From Gymnopilus junonius (Eukaryota > Basidiomycota > Agaricomycetes > Agaricales > Galerinaceae), in contig JADNYJ010000003.1 in NCBI GenBank assembly GCA_015501075.1, positions 620,001 to 684,000 on the forward strand: a stretch of 64,000 bases of DNA, written 5' to 3'. Below, piece after piece: positions 1 through 11,971 of the stretch. Within the stretch, counting starts at the first letter, position 1. The number at the start of each line of letters is the position of its first letter. The position numbers and the translations under genes are program-made. The notes under the pieces were generated by a model, which had not been told where the DNA came from, made no database searches, and was given only the letters and a program-made list of their open reading frames with translations.

Positions 1-830
1 TTGACATCCGCACGCCGCCAACTTGTTGTGCCAGTTGCTTGCGTTGTAATCTTGGAAGATTCCTCCTGTATTTTTTTGAACATACTTAAAATTGCGAATC
101 ATGGATGTTAAGACTTACAGCCGCTATTGATGCGGAAACGATACTTTCAGTGGTGATGTACGTCTTCAGGGTGTCAATTTCACTGTTCTGAGGGTAGCCA
201 AAGTCGTTGATCTCTGGCGGCCAGTTAGAGCCCTATAAATCAAGTCCCAGGGTAAAGGGGCGCACCATCGATCAGCTCATAAATGACCACAAAATTATTC
301 TTCACGGACTCCTCGTCAAACTTCCCAAAGTATGCTTTGCAAATGTTGATAAACCGGTAACAGTATTCAAAGACGAGAGCCGCGTTTGCGTTTGTTCTGC
401 TCGGCCGTCAGTTGCACATACAACGGTCAGAGAAATCTTCACGCACTTCGTGACGGCAACAACATAAAGGTTGTTCACTCTGACATGGAAGAAGCTGGTC
501 GACCCCAGTGTGATAATCGGCGACCTCACGTCGCTGTTCGACACGACTTGTATCCGGAAAACATCGGCAATTGATCGCCTATAAGAGTACGCAGCATGAG
601 CCATTGATTTTGCGCGGAGATAAAGGGAAACCACACTTGAAGTCGGTGCGATAGAGCCTTGATATCAGCACCTAAGTGGTGTAAATGTCAGACCACCATT
701 TATTGCAGGGAACTCTAATTTCATGAATTCACCTCGCCCTTTTGGTTGAAGATAAAGAATGCCTGACACAATAATGTGTTTAAGCAAATATCTTCAGTGT
801 AATAGTTTTGCTGTGACTGACCGATATCAT
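1..830 (-). CDS. AP2M: AP-2 complex subunit mu (clathrin adaptor medium chain), 5' part
   Basis: Medium chain of the AP-2 endocytic clathrin adaptor, which acts at the plasma membrane and recognises Tyr-based sorting signals. The reading starts at 830 with a 9-nt exon (ATG ATA TCG, 830-822). It continues through exons at 762-733, 671-637, 578-447, 396-266, 213-119 and 65 to beyond the window edge, and all phases join. The spliced product begins MISAFFIFNQKGEVLISRLY and carries the longin-domain hallmarks SPIITLGSTSFFHVRVNN, YFGKFDEESVKNNFV and DFGYPQNSEIDTLKTYIT. The 'PQNSE..TLKT' linker is AP-2-like rather than AP-1-like (family knowledge). The cargo-binding mu homology domain lies off the left edge. 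The three first exons are unusually short, which makes the 5' end easy to miss. The gene is divergent from the esterase at 1519. I am sure of the family and the strand. Confidence 0.93.
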
Positions 831-1518
831 GGTAATACGAAAGGTATGTAATGATAATGTAACGAACCCAAAACGAACCAGATAATGATGCGCCTGAGGG
901 GCTCGGAGGCATTTGGGTGTGCTTGACCCTAACCTTAACATTACCTCGATCGAGTTGACCAAACACTAAGTCTGACCTCTCAATTGCCTCTCAACGTTCG
1001 ACGTTCAACTTGTCCTTTCCCCATCTCATTATGATGGGTCATAAGAAACTAAAGTCTCTTACTCGACCACAACCCCAACTCATGGCACTATTTTTTGGTG
1101 AGGAAAAGTTACGATAGCCCGTTTCTCACTATGTCGCTGGTGGTGGTGGTAACTTGCAAGCCTTAATTCTTCTGAATCTATCTTATCTCGAAGCTAAATA
1201 AATGACCTTACAGTAACTTCAGAAATCTTCTTCTCCGCAGCCGTATAACGTGCGAGTATATAACCACGGCGGGCCGTCCTGAGGCTTGTCAGCAAGTCAA
1301 GAAGCTCCAAATACCCATGTGATCGCTACTTGTCTGGCGCCAGCTGGCGTTGGTGGATGCTTCGTGCTCAGAAGCTCTTCGGGCGGGCTTTGTTGGGCTT
1401 TTACAATACGTCGCTTCTCTGTTTGGGGAGCCGGATATTTGTCGGAGTCGCAGGGGTAGTATATTACAACTTCCAATAAAATCTCCTTCATGCGACGTGG
1501 ACTAACTCATCTCACAAA
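831..1518. other. Divergent intergenic region
   Basis: Shared upstream region between the AP-2 mu gene (leftward) and the CE16 esterase (rightward). A TATATAA lies at about 1257-1263, some 256 nt before the esterase ATG, and a short GGT run lies near 1137-1150. No coding frame here is supported. Confidence 0.5.
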
Positions 1519-2987
1519 ATGCTTGCACTGCGCGCCTTGAAGCCGATTTTTCTAGTCTCCTTGGCCATCTCGTCTTTTGCTAAGCTCGCTTGGAAGGATA
1601 CCAAGTTTTTGGTGACTTTTGGTGATTCGTATACGACGGATGGTATGTTATATTCTTCTCGGCCTCGACAATTTCATACCAACCGAATCTATACAGGTTT
1701 CAATATCACCACCGGGCCCAATTCGCCTGACCCAGGATTTGTAAGTTGGAATGGCAAGTGATGTCGCGTTTCTGACTTGCTTCAAAGGTATCATCCAACG
1801 GCCCCAACTGGGTTGAAGCTCTTGGTAATAATTGTACTTAATATTCGTTACTTGCGTTGCTTACACCCTCTCTTCAGGAAGTACCTTTAACGTGGCTGGC
1901 ACGAAGGTCAGCACACTTCCAACCCATCATTGAACAGTATCAACAACACGAGTTCAGGTATTCAACCTTGCTTCAGGAGGTGCTACAATAGATGCAGCGC
2001 TGGTTCCACCCTACCTGCCGACAGTGCTGTGAGTTTCATCAGTATTCAGTGATATCGCTGAAATCTCAAATCTCATACCCGATAGGTCCGTGGTCGACCA
2101 AGTCACTCAATTCAAACAATTTTTGGCATCTAAGCCAGAAGATGCGCAGTGGTCAAGCAATAACACTTTATTTGCTATTTGGATCGGTATCAATGATGTC
2201 GTAAGCTATACATTGATATCTTTCTTGACACTGGCATTGATATACGCTTGCAGGGCAATTCCTTTGGCTGGGTATGCTGATTGAATAGCTAAATTTTGGC
2301 GCGAAATTCCTGATTTTTTATACAGACAAATATCACTCAGCCACAGTTCTACTCAGTCTTGATGAACCGTCTTACTACACAGGTAGTTGCTCAGTTGGAC
2401 TAGTTGGTCGCATTCTAACTTGTCTTGACCTTTTATTCCAGCTCGACGAGCTATACGACCTGGGTGCCCGTTCCTTCCTCGTCCTCACAGTGCCGCCAAC
2501 AGATAGAGCACCTCTCATCCTGCAACAAGGACCAAGCGTCGTTGCGAAGTTCAAGCCTCTCTTGGCCAACTACAATGCACAGCTGAGTTCAACTGTGAAG
2601 AAATTCCAGGCATCGCATAGAAACATCGAAACTGCCATCGTCTTTGATACCCAGCCCGTCTTCAACACCCTTTTGGATAATGCTAGCACCTTTGGCTTCG
2701 TCAATATTACAGGCTTTTGTGAGGCGTACGAAAATGGGACACCTTCTCAAACTACTCAGATTGCTCCGTGCGCACCAGTCTCGAACTACTTGTATGTTGT
2801 TTTACTTTGGTTTGTCCTCAAGTTACTCTGTCTGATCAGATGTTTAACATGAAGCTGGTTGAACACGTTGCATCCGCTGTTCACTGTTCACAAGTACGTT
2901 CGTCTGCACATGGTTTCTGCCCTTGACTCCTAATGGTCCTCCCCTAGCATGCTTGCACATGCCATCTCAACTGTGCTCAGCACTTGA
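1519..2987 (+). CDS. Secreted SGNH/GDSL esterase, carbohydrate esterase family 16
   Basis: Predicted secreted acetylesterase that removes acetyl groups from hemicellulose-derived sugars (CE16 family role). About eleven exons with short introns can be joined in frame. The first exon gives a hydrophobic signal peptide and then the block I nucleophile motif FGDSYTTDG (Ser about residue 37). Later come NLASGGATID (block II Gly), WIGINDV (block III Asn) and LNTLHPLFTVH (catalytic His). The last full intron, 2792-2854, must end at an AAG acceptor: the nearby CAG would bring a stop into frame. The final exon, from 2948, ends at the TGA at 2985-2987. The position before the catalytic His is Asn rather than the Asp of a classical DxxH. 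All blocks are present, so the gene looks functional. Confidence 0.88.
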
Positions 2988-3261
2988 TAAACGGTTGCAA
3001 ACTACGTATTTCTGTTGGAAAGGACCTGTTCCAGAAGAATCGATGGGACATGGAAATGAAGTGGGTTTGTATCTCAATGGAAACCTGTATTCAGACCAGT
3101 ATTGAAAATAGGATCTGAAGTCTCCAAAAGTTGCGGTCGCTTATGCTAGTGCTGAGATTGGTACCCGCGTTATGGCATAAATGGCAATTGCGGCGAGACG
3201 CGTCATCAACATCTTTTTGTCCCCTTCGTTCCATACCACCACGAAGGCACATTCCATAGTC

Positions 3262-3783
3262 ATGCCCGTTACTGAATTTGCGACTCTAAAACTCAAGGAG
3301 CCCTATACAACCAACAACGAGGATCTACGCAAGCTCTTTCAATCCGTTGCAAAGCAACAAGCAACGTGGTCCGGATATCCACTCACGTTCTACCACAACG
3401 CTCAGAACCCATCATTGCTTCATATCGTGTCAGGTTGGAAGAATGCTCATGCTCACCAGAAGTGGATAGCAAGCGAGGAGAATCAAAAGTATTTATCTGT
3501 GTTCGACCCACTCTTATCGGTTGAAGGCCTGGCGCACGTTGACGTAGACTTCGCTCAAGTTCCTTCTAACACTCAAGTTCTGGTCTTCAGAAAAAGAGCC
3601 TCAGACGATGAAGAAACCAAGCCGGCGAACGGGACTACCATTGGTCGACAGCCCGCATGGGCGGGCGAGGGAGTTGATGTCGACAATCCGAAAGATTTCT
3701 ACTACTTCGCGGCGTACGACAATTTCGATGAATCAACCCGAGCAGTAGATGACGGGAGCATTCTGAGACGGGTCTACTTTTAG
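3262..3783 (+). CDS. Small dimeric alpha/beta-barrel (ABM-like) protein
   Basis: Intronless frame of 173 residues from the ATG at 3262. The same frame opens at 3181, but the extra 27 residues are basic and look untranslated. The sequence pattern is that of a stress-responsive/antibiotic-monooxygenase-like dimeric ferredoxin fold: an N-terminal strand (EFATLKLKEP), a helix (LRKLFQSVAKQQATW), a central strand with LHIVSGWKNAHAHQKWI, then VFDPLLSVEGLAHVDVDF and a variable C-terminal part. Such proteins are common and uncharacterised in Agaricomycetes, and no substrate can be assigned. It lies 275 nt downstream of the esterase on the same strand. The fold call is by pattern; the function is unknown. 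Confidence 0.7.
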   Translation: MPVTEFATLKLKEPYTTNNEDLRKLFQSVAKQQATWSGYPLTFYHNAQNPSLLHIVSGWKNAHAHQKWIASEENQKYLSVFDPLLSVEGLAHVDVDFAQVPSNTQVLVFRKRASDDEETKPANGTTIGRQPAWAGEGVDVDNPKDFYYFAAYDNFDESTRAVDDGSILRRVYF

Positions 3784-4184
3784 CTGGGGTATTCACGTCC
3801 TTGAGGTGGGTCCTTCTCTCGTGTTGTAGATGACAGAAAACTGATTCATTGGCAGGACGAGGGATATCAAACCAGTTTGAGCCGCCTATATACTATAGGT
3901 GATTTTCTTGGGGAACAGAAGCTGTGACATCAGAACGGCTCTGCTCAGAATTGAAAGTAGGAAAGTATGACAAAACATTGCGGAAACAAGTATCCTGTAG
4001 GCAGCAGTGGATCAAATCATGAATCTATTTTGAGTCGCCTGTATGTATGTACTGTGATCTGAATATGTAACCAACGCATAGCCATGACATGCCAATATGG
4101 CACCGCTTCTTATCTGCATGGGCGCTCAGTTGAACTACTTACTTCTAGCTTCTCTTTTTGTAAGTTGACTGACCAGTTTTAACG
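3784..4184. other. Intergenic, 3' UTR plus upstream region of the NLR-like gene
   Basis: AT-rich spacer without a supported frame. Nothing recognisable beyond presumptive untranslated sequence. Confidence 0.4.
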
Positions 4185-7100
4185 ATGGGCAGGCTGTCAC
4201 GGAGTTTACCGTCACCATCAAGTGGCGCCCTCATATTTTATGGTCGCAACGGATCAGGATCATCGTCCCTCTCTCAGTCTGCTCAGACAGTGCATTCATC
4301 TTCATCTAATACATCTTCTACAACTTCGACTCCTGTCCAATCGAATTCAGATGTTGCAGAATTGGATGGATCGAAGCTTGATTCAAACAACCACCTTTCA
4401 CTGAAGGCCATAACGGAGTTGCCACAAGATGCTCTTACAAAGACCAATCAGGTTACCCTTGAAAAGGTCACTGCCAACGGAAAAGCTGCTTTGCGCCTCG
4501 TGAAAGAGCTTAATGATGCTTTTTCAGAGGTTCCCTATGTAAAGGTCGTCGTAAGCTTGGTTCAACAAATTATAACCATCTCAGACGTGCGTATAAATTT
4601 TGCTGCGGTCCACTTGCTCGGTGCGATTTATTCATTGTGTTCTAAACCTCTGCTAGGAAATTCAAGCCAACAAAGAAAGAAGCCAAGAGCTCGTCGGTAA
4701 AGTTGCAACCTACGGCCGAGTTGTCTTCGAAGCCTTGCTGGCTATAAATGGACAAGAATCTGCCTCTGAAGACATCTCTGGCATAAAGGAAGATTTGCTT
4801 CAAGTCGCAAGGTTTGTCCTTCATTTTTTTTTACTTGGCGTCCATGATGCAAATGTTATCTAGCGTTCTTCAATCTATATACGACATTCTCAACTCTTTG
4901 ACGACTTCGAAGGCGATGTCTCGCTTCAACAGGACTCTATTCAGAGAAGACATTGCGTCGAAGCTGTCGCAACAAGATCGAAGGCTGGATACCACGATCA
5001 CAGCATTCCAGGTATTCTAACACTGTAATGCAGATTAACAGTCTATTAACATCGTTAACAGCTTAAATCATCCATTGTCCTGAGATCTGGTCACGTTGAA
5101 AATAACACCAAGGTAAGTACTTGATAAATTGGACTTTCACGGCCTTTGACATTTTGACTACCTGAAGAAAGTTGTCGACTCCCAACTCTCACGAGACCGA
5201 CTTCTTCAATCGAGGGGGCTTCGATCGAAACCCCAGATAGTGTTTGGGCGAAACAAAGAAATAGACGCGATTGTCAAGGCTGTTCTCCAGCACGGGTCCA
5301 CACATCACGACAAGGAAAACACTGCTCCTCCTCGAGTCTGCATCCTGGGGTCAGGCGGAATTGGAAAAACAACAGTGGCTCTCTCGGTAATACACCACGA
5401 GGATATTCAAAAGAAGTTCGATGGACAAAGATTCTTTACGTCCTGTGAGGCTGCTACTTCAACCGATCTTCTTATTAGTGGACTTGTAACCACACTCGAA
5501 CTTGACGTGGAGGAGACAAAGGTGAACACCCTACAGACTATTCTCCGACGACTACGACACGCACCATGTCTACTTATCCTAGACAACTTCGAGACACCAT
5601 GGGATCCTCTGCAAAATCGCCCCAGCGTTGAGAACTTGCTAGCAGAACTTACTTCCCTAGAGACTGTCACGTTGATACTGACGATGCGCGGCTCTCAGCG
5701 GCCAGCTGGCACTCTGTGGTCGCAGGTAGTACCACCTTTGCAGCCTGTTGATGAAGCATCCGCCATTTCCATCTTTAAAGCAATCGCAAACAAGGATGAT
5801 CAATACGTCGTCAGTCTCATTCGAGCCGTAGATTGTGTTCCACTCGCTGTAACTCTTCTGGCAAATCTCGCAGCGGTTGACGGAGAAACGACCAAGGCAT
5901 TGTGGTCGCGTTGGAAAGAAGAATACACATCCATGATAGAGAACGGGGGTGACCGGCTGAATAACATCGAAGTTTCAATCCAGTTATCATTATCCAGTTC
6001 TCGGATGCGACGGGATCCAGGCGCTTTGTCACTCTTAAGCGCGTTATCGCTACTACCTGATGGTGTATCGTCCAAGACCCTTGAAGCATGTGTAAAAGGT
6101 TTCCCTGATACATTGTCCATAAAGAAAGCAATATCTACCCTTCGACAAAATGCCTTGGTTTACGAAGACTCGAACAAAGACTTGCGGATTTTGAGCCTCA
6201 TCCGGCTCTATATCTGTAGACAATATCCCCCATCTTCTAAGGCGCGAAGTTTTATATACGATTATTTCACCAAGTTGGCTTTACATGGAACTTCTTATCA
6301 CGACCCCAGCATCCGATCGACACTTCAGCGTGAGGCCAACAATATCAGTGCAATTCTAGTCGATGCTCTGGCGTTCGCGGGGAAGGAGAATGTGGACACA
6401 GTCATCCAAGCTACGATCAACTTCTGTCATTTCACATACGTTTCCGGAAAAGGGTCAAGTCAAGCCATCGGCTTTGCAGTCGAGAAGTTGGAAACTTTAC
6501 AGATCTCATCCACAAATTCGGTCCCTTCTTCCGCCGTCCAATCGAGCCAAAGTCACATAGGTGCATTGTGGTATAGAACTTTCGGTCGTTTCAGCAAGTC
6601 AGGGAGACCGCCATCTGTCAACTCTGCAGTCCAGCTGCCAGTGCATGGTGATCCCAGGCTAAGGCTACAAGCCGATTGCTTAGGTTGTTGGGGTCAAATT
6701 CTGAGTCGTCAAAGGGAGTTTGACCTTGCCCGAGAAAAGTTCATTCAGGCTCACGAATTGCACACTAAAGTGGGAGACACGAGTGGGCAAGCCTACGATC
6801 TGTTGAATCACGGATTACTATTGTCTCGCAATGCTACGACTTTGGAAGAAGCCCTGGATCTATTCAGGAAGGCGCAGGAACTTCACGAGAAACTGAACGA
6901 CAAGGCTGGAGTGGCGCATGATCTCCTGAGTTCCGGGCATGCTTTTCGAGATTTGGGTAAATTTTTGGACGCGAAAAGCATGTTTACCGTCGCCGCCCGT
7001 CTTTTCGAGGAGTTTGGCGATGTGTCCGGCCAAGTTTCGGCCTTGAATGGGCTTGGGGCCATAATGCTATATCTATCAAAATGTTCTGAGGCGGAGGAAG

Positions 7101-8305
7101 TCTTTACAAAGACAATCGAACTTAGTAAAGACACCGGAGACGTAGTTTCAGAAGCTGAAAGCGTCGCTGGACTCGCTGTTGCATTTTTATTGCAGTCGCG
7201 CTTTCCCGAAGCGAAAAGAACAATCGAGAAAGCTATGCTTCTGAGGCAGCCTGTTATTGACCCAGACCATCTTTATATACTCGGGAGGGTTTTTATTGCT
7301 ACGGAGGACTACGAGGAAGCACGAAGTAGGCTAACTCAATCACTATCATACTATGAAGATACTAGTGACCCCCGTGGACAAGCAGAAAACCTCCTTGAAC
7401 TTGCTTTTATTACATTTCAACTAGGAGATATCTGGCAAGCGCAGAAATTCATTATGCTTGCAGGGGACAAAGCACCTAATAACAAATTCTTCATGGCGGA
7501 AGCATGCGTTCTGCAATCCCAGATCTGGATTAGGACGGTCGAGTTTGGCAATGCAGCTGCAACGTTGGAAAGGGTACTTCTCATTTTTGAAGAAGTAGGC
7601 AGCTGTCTGGGGCAAGCGCAGTGTCTGTACCTTCATGCTATAAAAGACATTCGTTGTGCAGAACCCGACGCCGCGATTGAAAAACTAAACAAAGCTCTCG
7701 ACCTTCATGTGGAAGTGGGGAATACTCAGGGACAGGCTGATGACATGAACAAAATCTGTGAAGCACTGATGCACCAGGGCGCAATAAACGAATCAATGGC
7801 ACTCATCGCCAAGGCTCTGGCACTCCATGTCAGGATTGGAGACAAGTCTGGCCAAGGGGATGACTTGTACATTCAGGCTTCTCTCTTCCTCGTCGGAGGA
7901 AGGTTTATGGATGCCGAAATGACGATGCGGAAAGCTCTCAAGTTTCATACAGCTGCTCAATCGTTATATGGCATTGCTCGCGATAACGCATCTTTGAGCG
8001 ACATCATTTGGCAGAAACAAAGGCAGGAGAAGCAAGGTCAAATGAAAGGCGAGAGTACAAGTGAAGCAGTAGACCCTTTTGTCTATCTGGGGTATGCTTT
8101 GAAGATCTTTAGGGATATCCGAGCGGCAGAGGAGTTTATAGCTTGCAGAGCACAAAGGCGGCGAATGCGAGGAAGAGAACCTCTTGACATCGGTAAAATT
8201 GACCTTCCGGACTGGTACCTCACGGATGACGAGGACGATGAGGACGGGGGTCAGGAGGACAACGAGGACGAGAATGAAGATGAAGGCAACGAGGAGGACG
8301 ACTAG
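4185..8305 (+). CDS. NLR-like protein: MLKL-type four-helix N-terminus, NB-ARC/NACHT-like NTPase, TPR repeats
   Basis: Five exons (4185-4586, 4657-4811, 4864-5011, 5062-5112, 5168-8305) join in phase to 1297 residues. Residues 1-70 are Ser-rich. Residues about 85-235 form a helical domain (ANGKAALRLVKELNDAF..., then AMSRFNRTLFREDIASKLSQ) resembling the MLKL-NTD-like adaptor domain of basidiomycete NLRs. Walker A GSGGIGKTT is at about 313-321, Walker B LLILDNFETPW at about 387, a sensor-like LILTMRGSQRP and a GLPL-like VPLAVTLLANLA follow. From about residue 725 to 1215 there are about nine TPR-like units of roughly 40 residues, several sharing LH..VGD..GQA.DL. The last 32 residues are almost all Asp/Glu. 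STAND NTPases of this plan sense ligands through the repeats and signal through the N-terminal domain (family knowledge). A cell-death role is inference. The reading frame is intact throughout. Confidence 0.85.
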
Positions 8306-8879
8306 TGAAACCAAAAGGTTTTGATGATTCACATGCATGCCAAACTCGGATTCGACAATATTAATGGACTAAACGCTGCCAAAAAGTATGCAGCATGCTC
8401 TTTAACGAGGCAATTTTACATTAAATTTTGAGAGATTTATACTTCCCGTCAAGCACTCCGACTTTTTCAAATTCTCCTCAAATTTATCGCAACCTACATC
8501 GTACGAAAACACAGAGATTGCGAGCGCAGCTTGAACGTCGCTTCCATGTTTCATGCTCTCTGCCTATCTGCGAAGAGGTGTTTGAATTATTACGATACAA
8601 TATCTAGTAATAGACAACCGGAACGAGAAGAAAGTATGAAAAAAGCCCCACTGAAAATTCAGGCGAGAACGCAGCATGGGGAAATTAAGTCCTGATTACA
8701 ACTTGACATCAAATCTGAAAGGTTAGGCAAGAATGCAGACGGCAAGTAAACAAGAATAAAAACTTGGCAAGTAGGCAAAATACATATAAGGCCAAGGCGA
8801 ATTCGCCTTCACCGCCGCGATATCGCTAGCTGTGATAAGGAAAACCAGCAAATTGGCTTCCCGTCAACTTATGCTATGC
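8306..8879. other. Convergent intergenic region
   Basis: AT-rich spacer between two convergent genes, presumably both 3' UTRs. No frame or repeat that I can support. Confidence 0.4.
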
Positions 8880-10299
8880 TCAACCTGTCGAAGTAGATCC
8901 AGGTGTAAGAAGTTCGTCGAAAAGGGAGTTGGATGTCTCACTTTTGATCGTACTGTTGGTGCTGTCGTTGTTATTGCTGCTGCTGCCAGCATTGGATAGA
9001 TGCGGGTCAATGGCTTCTGCTGGAGCAGTGGAACCCGAGCCACTTGATGGAGTGGTAGTGGATGCAGTCTGGCTGAAAGGCGTTGGAACTTCGATGGATC
9101 GGTGGAAGCGTGCGCGGAAGTTCAAGTCACTTCCAGCTGGGTCAGCGGGACCCGGACCGTTTGGATGTGGGAAAGGAGGTGGTGGAGGTGGAAGGCCTTG
9201 TCCACCTTGCTGGTTCATCTCAACGGGGTAGGGTGGCAAGGCTGGAGGCTGTCCTCCATTTTTTGCAACCTGTTCAGCATAATGCATCCGACGCTGTGGG
9301 TGGAATGTAAGTGATTTTCATTTTGCTTATTTGATCTCAGATGATTCACATACCTGGTGGTCCCAGCGGTCCCATGCCTCGGCAATGACAGGTTCCAGGG
9401 ACGCTAACTCTTCATTTGACATACCTAGCGTCCTCAAAAGGTGTTGCTTGAGTAGTGGAGCGCACGAAAAGGAAAGCAAGAGGGTAGAAGCAAATGTCTG
9501 TCCCCCCAATGGAGCTCCTGTGGAAATGGCGGTTCATGGTGCGACATCGATGGGTGTGGTGGTAATTGCTGCTGCAACTCTGGAGGTAGAACTTGATGAT
9601 ACTGACCATCAGGGGCGGAACGATAGTGGATTTCCTCCATACCAGGCATAATGTCATTCCCCATTTCCATACCTAGCTCGCGCATTCGCCTTTGTTTTAC
9701 AAGCAACCGGTGTTTCCTCTGCCTTTCTCGGGCAGCCGCTCGGACCCGGTCCCTTCGTAGAATTTCTTCCGGTGTGAGCTCTGGGCCTATGTACTCGGGC
9801 TGCGGTGGTGGTGGGGGCTGCTGCTGCTGGGAGGCTGTGGTGGTGGTGGCGGTTGTTGCATCTGGTGTTGAGCTTGTTGCTGTTGTTGAAGAGCTGCTGC
9901 TGGCGATCATTAGACTTTTGCCTACACGCAAGGGCCATGTCTCATACCAGCATTCCTTCGGTCTTTCTCCCGCTTTCTACGCTGTCGCTCCGCTGCTTTC
10001 TCGCGTTTGATCCTCTGACTCTCCGTTTCTGACTCCCGAACCCGTCTACGAGACGTGCTGGGGATTCTGTGTGCATACTCACGTCCATCGATAACAAGTA
10101 ATGACCCTTTTACTGATGATTTTATTTCTCTCCGATGCTTTCTTTGACGCCTGTAGTCTGCAAGGGCTTTCTGCTCTGACTGGGCGTGATGCTGTGTGAC
10201 CTGCGCGACCGCCTTCGGGGGGAGGATAGTGACAATATCGTGACGGACAGTGACGGGAGGTGTAGGAGGTGGTGTCACAAAGGAGGAATACATGTACAC
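8880..10299 (-). CDS. Conserved fungal protein with two basic Arg-rich segments, probably nuclear
   Basis: Spliced minus-strand gene that I do not recognise by name. The first exon (10299-9948) carries YRRQRKHRREIK and later QRIKREKAAERQRRKREKDR. After an intron, the second exon (probably from 9861) has Thr-, Gln- and Pro-rich sequence and then PEEILRRDRVRAAARERQRK, an alkaline helix. A later segment reads LLRTLGMSNEELASLEPVIA up to a clear intron at 9353-9294. The last exon (9293-8880) is Pro/Ser/Asn-rich and ends ...PGSTSTG. Between the second exon and the LLRTLG segment the frame only joins if one G is added to a six-G run (C6 at 9502-9507), giving HWGGQTFAST. I suspect a lost base there. 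The basic helices suggest DNA or RNA binding, or nuclear import; that is inference. Confidence 0.68.
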
Positions 10300-10581
10300 A
10301 ACATGTTGATATTGCGATCCCCGTGGGAATAATTTACCGAACTTGTTTACTCTTACCTACCGCTTAAGCAGCAAGCGAAGGCGCTGCAGGCTGCGGAATC
10401 TTATCGAGACCGAGCGGCAGAGTTTTGCCATTTGGCTTAAAAAATCCCAAAATGGGCTACTCTCCTAGAACGCTGGGGCACATTCTATTTTTAAGATCAG
10501 AACTTGAATTCAAGCTGTCACCTACTTCCTACTGGCAAGAGTCCCATTTTGTAGCGAGATGTGTGCCACCCAATACGCAAT

Positions 10582-11971
10582 TTAATATGTACTACTGGGC
10601 GATTTTACTGAACCAAGCCAATGCTCACTGGCAGATGGCATCTGATCACCGCATACTCCCGTATCTGATCTGGCAGTCGAGCCCTCCAACCTGTAATTGC
10701 TGCAGTTACTAGCATCAATAGGATGCGTGTGGTAGCGAAAGACGGCGCGAAGAAAACGCAAACGAGGGGCTGTATTCAACTCGGAGTGTTGCCTCCACCT
10801 CGAATCAACCATGTCGCTAAGAGCCCCGTCTGTAGCTTGTATGCATCTCTCCAGAGTCAAGTGTTCAAGTTGAGGACAAAGTGGTTCCTGCTCGGGGTCG
10901 TAAGTCAGTGCCTCCAATGTACGCTCTGTTACATTCTCGATGGCATAATAATCAATGGCTGTAAGTGTAGGGTCTGCTAAGATTCTAAGCCTTTGGAGGC
11001 TGGGAGAAAGAATAGCAAGGCATTCCAAGAGGTCTTCCTCCTGGATGCACATGTTTCTAATGGAAAACGAAGTGATTTGTCCGCTCGTCGTCTTCAAGAA
11101 ATTTTTGATACTCTTCATATGGGAACCGAATGATGAAAATTCTGCGAAATGGAATTCGAGCTCTTCAAGATTTGGGACATGGATACCTGAAAGAAATGAT
11201 TGTAAAGATGAATAGGTTGCCAAAGAGAGATTCAAAGATTTCAGCATAGAAAATTGGGGCTTATTGACCCAGGATGGTTGTATTGCTTATCCAGTAAGCC
11301 TTCAAGTATTCCAGAGAGGGCAATAATTTCAAAATGTTAAAGAGATCGGAAGGCTGGACTGGGAGTGTGATTTCGAGACTCGTAATATTTTTGAAGTACA
11401 GTAAGCCGTGAACATGGCTCTGACTGCCGATATCCCTCCGTGTACGCAGTTTTGGGGAGCTTGCCACCATGGAAATCAAGTTATGGGGCACATGTATTGT
11501 TCTGACGGTGTTCATGTGGAACTTTCCAAAATATCGGCCTTGCGATCATAGCTAACTTCAGAAAACTGAGGGATAGGATTCGCATTGGAATTCTAAGTGA
11601 GCGACTTTCCAACGGTGAACATTGTCCAAAAGTAAGGTCATAAATTGCGTAGCGCGATCACGGTCGACCACAGATCGCCAGACATGACAATGAAACCTTA
11701 GCACAACTGTTAACGGGTGTTCATGCGACCTTTCCAATAGCGTTCGCAAGTTATCCACCAACATGATTGGGATAGGATCTCGAAGGTGCAGATCGATCAT
11801 GGACCACAGCTCCGAAGTGGAGTAGGCGATATCGCGCCAGTCCTTGCATGTGAGGCATATGCTGCGCAAGCCGGATAGAGAGGCATTGTCTGGCGTAGCG
11901 TGATATGCGAGGAAGAGTTGGCTTATGATTTCGGGTGGCACCACAGAAAAGGGATGGAAGGGTGACCCCAT
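10582..11971 (-). CDS. F-box protein of the basidiomycete LRR-like type, structure partly unresolved
   Basis: The N-terminus (from 11971) reads VPPEIISQLFLAY followed by LSGLRSICLTCKDWRDIAYS and LWSMIDL, the usual order of an agaricomycete F-box (substrate adaptor of SCF ubiquitin ligases). Downstream are Leu-rich stretches (LPSLEYLKAYW, VPNLEELEFHFAEF, LCPQLEHLTLERC). Three in-frame stops occur at 11560-11544. They can be bypassed by a 45-nt GTTTTC..AAAG intron, which has a poor donor. A frame change at about 11268 can be explained by an 82-nt intron (11268-11187), but that removes Leu-rich sequence that looks coding. So the gene is either correctly spliced with weak sites or starting to decay. 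F-box identity is firm; integrity is not. Confidence 0.65.

Noticed and set aside
9805..10032. Plus-strand frames rich in Gly, Val and Leu opposite the Pro/Gln-rich gene
   Set aside because: They are the antisense of CAG/CCA/CCG codon runs in the minus-strand gene; no motif and no start context.
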